From NCBI GenBank assembly GCA_029865675.1, contig JARXAU010000144.1, positions 1-8,803 on the forward strand: DNA of 8,803 bases. The letters run 5' to 3'. The position numbers were made by a program, and so were the translations under genes. Positions 6,836 to 8,803 of this stretch are shown piece after piece (position 1 is the first letter of the stretch; the number at the start of each line of letters is the position of its first letter). Below the pieces are notes generated by a model, which ran no database searches, was not told where the DNA came from, and was given only the letters and a program-made list of their open reading frames with translations. Origin of the DNA: Rhodoferax sp. (lineage in GTDB: Bacteria > Pseudomonadota > Gammaproteobacteria > Burkholderiales > Burkholderiaceae_C).

Positions 6836-7248
6836 AAACTATCAATTCGGCAGTCATCGAGTTGCGAGATTTGCAACTGAAAACAGACATCGGCACGTAT
6901 GGTCCCAAGGACACCCGACCTGATGTGCACCTCTTGGATTTGATGCTTGGAATTTTGGTCGATCAAGTCCTGATTGCGCAGGATGGCATGGCGCATGTTT
7001 TTGACTATGACCCACTCATCTTAGAAATTGACCGACTTGCAGCGGACGGTCACTATGAAACGCAGGAACGACTCATCACCCGCATTGCCGCTGCGTGTGC
7101 TGCACACGCCGCCATCCAGCACATGGAGATCCGCCTCAGAAAGTCACCTGTGCGTGCGGGCAGCGGATCGCTCGGGGTTTGTCTGTCTCTAGATGAAATC
7201 GCTACCGAGGCACTTCGGGCAGAGGCTAGGTTGGTCGGTTCCAAGTAA
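6832..7248 (+). CDS. FolB-like dihydroneopterin aldolase family protein
   Basis: This 138-aa protein fits the dihydroneopterin aldolase/epimerase family (tunnelling fold, usually 115-130 aa). FolB converts 7,8-dihydroneopterin to 6-hydroxymethyl-7,8-dihydropterin and glycolaldehyde in folate synthesis, as a cytoplasmic octamer. Matching features are IELRDLQLKTDIGTYG (residues 9-24), a Tyr in FDYDPL (Y59), the YETQERLITRIA helix with E76, and the lysine of IRLRKSP (K104), which align with substrate-binding Tyr, Glu and catalytic Lys of Staphylococcus aureus FolB. The loop after IGTYG, which usually carries a conserved Glu, reads PKDTRPDV (25-32), with Asp or Thr at that place. The protein also has about 20 extra C-terminal residues rich in Ala and Glu. 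It may be a true FolB or a paralogue with another pterin substrate. ATG 6832 has AAAAGG (6819-6824) seven nt upstream and overlaps the phosphatase stop as ATGA, which suggests translational coupling. Confidence 0.72.
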   Translation: MKTINSAVIELRDLQLKTDIGTYGPKDTRPDVHLLDLMLGILVDQVLIAQDGMAHVFDYDPLILEIDRLAADGHYETQERLITRIAAACAAHAAIQHMEIRLRKSPVRAGSGSLGVCLSLDEIATEALRAEARLVGSK

Positions 7249-7359
7249 CGAGAAATACTTTCTGACCTGCAGACATGAGCCGCCCATTCTTCAGTTCCAC
7301 AACATTTTGACCCCCATCAGCGGTAGTATTGCCCAGCATTTGACCTCCCCATACATTCC

Positions 7360-8628
7360 ATGACCGCCCAAACCACCCTTGCCCAATCGCTAACCTTGTC
7401 TAACGGCATCTCCATCAAAAATCGCCTTTTCAAGTCGGCTATGTCCGAGGCCTTGGCGAGCCGCAACGGTGCGCCAACGCCGGAACTGGTGCGTTTGTAC
7501 AGCGCTTGGGCACACGGGGGTATCGGCTTGTGCGTCACTGGCAATGTCATGGTCGACGCCAGCGCCATTGGCGAGCCCGGCAACGTGGTGATTGAAGACA
7601 GCAAGCATTTAGTGGCCTTGCAGAGTTGGGCCCAAGCAGCGACTGCCAACCAAACCCAATGCTGGGTACAACTTAACCACCCCGGCAAACAAGTGCCAAA
7701 AGGGCTTAACCGTGAAACGGTGGCCCCGTCCGCAGTGCCTTTTAGACCCGATCTGAAAGCGTTTTTCGCCACCCCGCGTGCTTTGGAAGGCGACGAAGTC
7801 CAGGCATTGGTACGGCGTTTTGGAGTGGCCGCTGGCGTGGTGAAGCAAGCGGGCTTTTCTGGGGTTCAAATCCATGGTGCCCACGGCTATTTGGTAAGCC
7901 AATTTTTGTCACCCCACCACAACACTCGCACCGATGCCTGGGGTGGCACTGCAGAAAAACGCCGGCATTTTGTGTTGGAGGTGTACCGCGCGATGCGAGA
8001 GGCGGTGGGGCCCGCGTTTCCCATCGGAATCAAGCTCAACTCAGCAGACTTTCAGCGCGGCGGCTTTACCGAAGAGGAATCGGTGGAGACGATCCGTGCC
8101 TTGGCCGATGTGGGGATTGATTTGATTGAAATTTCAGGTGGTACCTACGAAGCGCCCGCAATGACAGGCATCAAAAACAACGCACAGCCGGAGAAAAAGG
8201 AGACTACGAGACAACGCGAAGCATATTTTTTAGAGTTTGCAGAAAAAGCCCGCCAAGCTGTGCGAACGCCGCTTGTCGTTACCGGCGGTTTTCGCAGCGC
8301 CCAAGGCATGGCCCAGGCGATTAACTCGGGCGCGGTTGACATGGTGGGCATTGCCCGCATCATGGCCATAGAGCCGGATGTGCCAATGCGGCTCCTCGCT
8401 GGCAAACCAGCGCAACACACTGTCAAGCCCCTGCGTACCGGCATCAAGGTGATTGACAACATGGGCTTGCTAGAAGTGAGTTGGTACACCGGCCAACTCA
8501 AGCGCATCGGGCGAGGTGCGTTGCCACAACCTCATGAATCCGCTTTGTGGGTTTTTGTAAAGCAAGCGTTTCAAATGGCAATAGCCGGCAAGAAGAAACG
8601 CCAACCCACCAAGCTTCGCGCCAGCTAA
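7360..8628 (+). CDS. NADH:flavin oxidoreductase, Old Yellow Enzyme family
   Basis: This 422-aa FMN-dependent enzyme belongs to the Old Yellow Enzyme family, which reduces activated C=C bonds, often of unsaturated carbonyl compounds, with NAD(P)H. It is a single TIM barrel. The active-site signature HGAHGYL has H172, H175 and Y177, and is followed by SQFLSPHHNTRTDAWGG, the usual continuation. Phosphate-binding segments VVTGGFR (about 307-313) and GIARIMAIEPDVP (about 330-342) bind FMN. RLFKSAMSE near residue 23 is the N-terminal flavin-contact strand. The protein ends around residue 422 with a short basic tail, and there is no C-terminal iron-sulfur or FAD/NAD domain as in 2,4-dienoyl-CoA reductase. 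The natural substrate cannot be told. The start ATG 7360 fits the family but has no clear purine-rich ribosome binding site. It follows FolB after 111 nt, with no terminator that I can see, and may have its own promoter. Confidence 0.92.
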   Translation: MTAQTTLAQSLTLSNGISIKNRLFKSAMSEALASRNGAPTPELVRLYSAWAHGGIGLCVTGNVMVDASAIGEPGNVVIEDSKHLVALQSWAQAATANQTQCWVQLNHPGKQVPKGLNRETVAPSAVPFRPDLKAFFATPRALEGDEVQALVRRFGVAAGVVKQAGFSGVQIHGAHGYLVSQFLSPHHNTRTDAWGGTAEKRRHFVLEVYRAMREAVGPAFPIGIKLNSADFQRGGFTEEESVETIRALADVGIDLIEISGGTYEAPAMTGIKNNAQPEKKETTRQREAYFLEFAEKARQAVRTPLVVTGGFRSAQGMAQAINSGAVDMVGIARIMAIEPDVPMRLLAGKPAQHTVKPLRTGIKVIDNMGLLEVSWYTGQLKRIGRGALPQPHESALWVFVKQAFQMAIAGKKKRQPTKLRAS

Positions 8629-8643
8629 GCAAGGGGGACCGCC

Positions 8644-8803
8644 ATGTTGAACGGGCAAACGCGGTCGAAGTTACCCCAGCTTGCTACGGCTTGCTTTGCT
8701 ACAGCCAAGGTGCGCAGAGCGCTCAGGCGTCTGCCCAGGGTATTGCTCACCATCGGGCACTTGCCGCGTTCCCTGTATGGGGATCGACTTGTCACGGTTC
8801 GGG
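8644..8803 (+). CDS. Unrecognised protein, N-terminal part, runs off window
   Basis: An ATG at 8644 is preceded by AAGGGGGA (8631-8638) at a good ribosome-binding distance of five nt, and the frame is open for 53 codons to the window end. It starts 15 nt after the stop of the flavin oxidoreductase, the layout of a co-transcribed downstream gene. The visible part begins MLNGQTRSKLPQL, is rich in Arg/Lys (11 of 53) and leucine, and shows no motif, signal peptide or membrane segment that I recognise. The call rests on the ribosome binding site, spacing and open frame only. Confidence 0.5.
   Translation, partial: MLNGQTRSKLPQLATACFATAKVRRALRRLPRVLLTIGHLPRSLYGDRLVTVR

Noticed and set aside
7307..7332. 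Promoter before the flavin oxidoreductase (TTGACC with TATTGC)
   Set aside because: The spacer is only 14 nt and the -10 match is poor.

Overview
The window reads as an ordinary chromosomal stretch of a betaproteobacterium, most likely Burkholderiales and probably Comamonadaceae-like. This rests on the sequence of the GMP synthase, the moderately GC-rich codon use and the tRNA-Val(GAC). The genus cannot be fixed from the sequence alone. No integrase, transposase, CRISPR array, phage gene or rRNA is visible.

Layout: (1) 1-1287, the 3' four-fifths of guaA (GMP synthase), cut by the window edge. (2) 1343-1419, a complete tRNA-Val(GAC) with encoded CCA, followed by a strong intrinsic terminator (1455-1489). 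(3) 1490-1728, a gene-free stretch with only small palindromes. (4) 2616-1729, minus strand, a membrane di-iron hydroxylase of the fatty acid hydroxylase/sterol desaturase superfamily that most resembles alkylglycerol monooxygenase. (5) 2848-4281, plus strand, a fusion of a DEDDh 3'-5' exonuclease with a GIY-YIG (Cho/UvrC-type) endonuclease and a four-cysteine cluster. (6) 4459-7248, three overlapping genes that look like one operon: a Upf1/IGHMBP2-type SF1 helicase, a drastically shortened low-molecular-weight tyrosine phosphatase, and a FolB-like dihydroneopterin aldolase. (7) 7360-8628, an Old Yellow Enzyme-type NADH:flavin oxidoreductase. (8) 8644 to the window end, the start of an unrecognised gene.

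How the genes may work together: the exonuclease/nickase fusion and the helicase are neighbours on the same strand and could both serve nucleic-acid repair. The helicase is joined to the phosphatase remnant and the FolB-like gene by 8-nt and 4-nt overlaps, so those three are probably translated in a coupled way although their families have no obvious shared pathway. guaA, the hydroxylase and the flavin oxidoreductase look like independent units.

I do not see a clearly new multi-gene system. The points most worth a second look are the shortened phosphatase, which keeps its P-loop but has lost its middle and its catalytic Asp; the Cys-cluster exonuclease/GIY-YIG fusion beside the helicase; the altered FolB-like protein; and a C-U mismatch in the tRNA anticodon stem.
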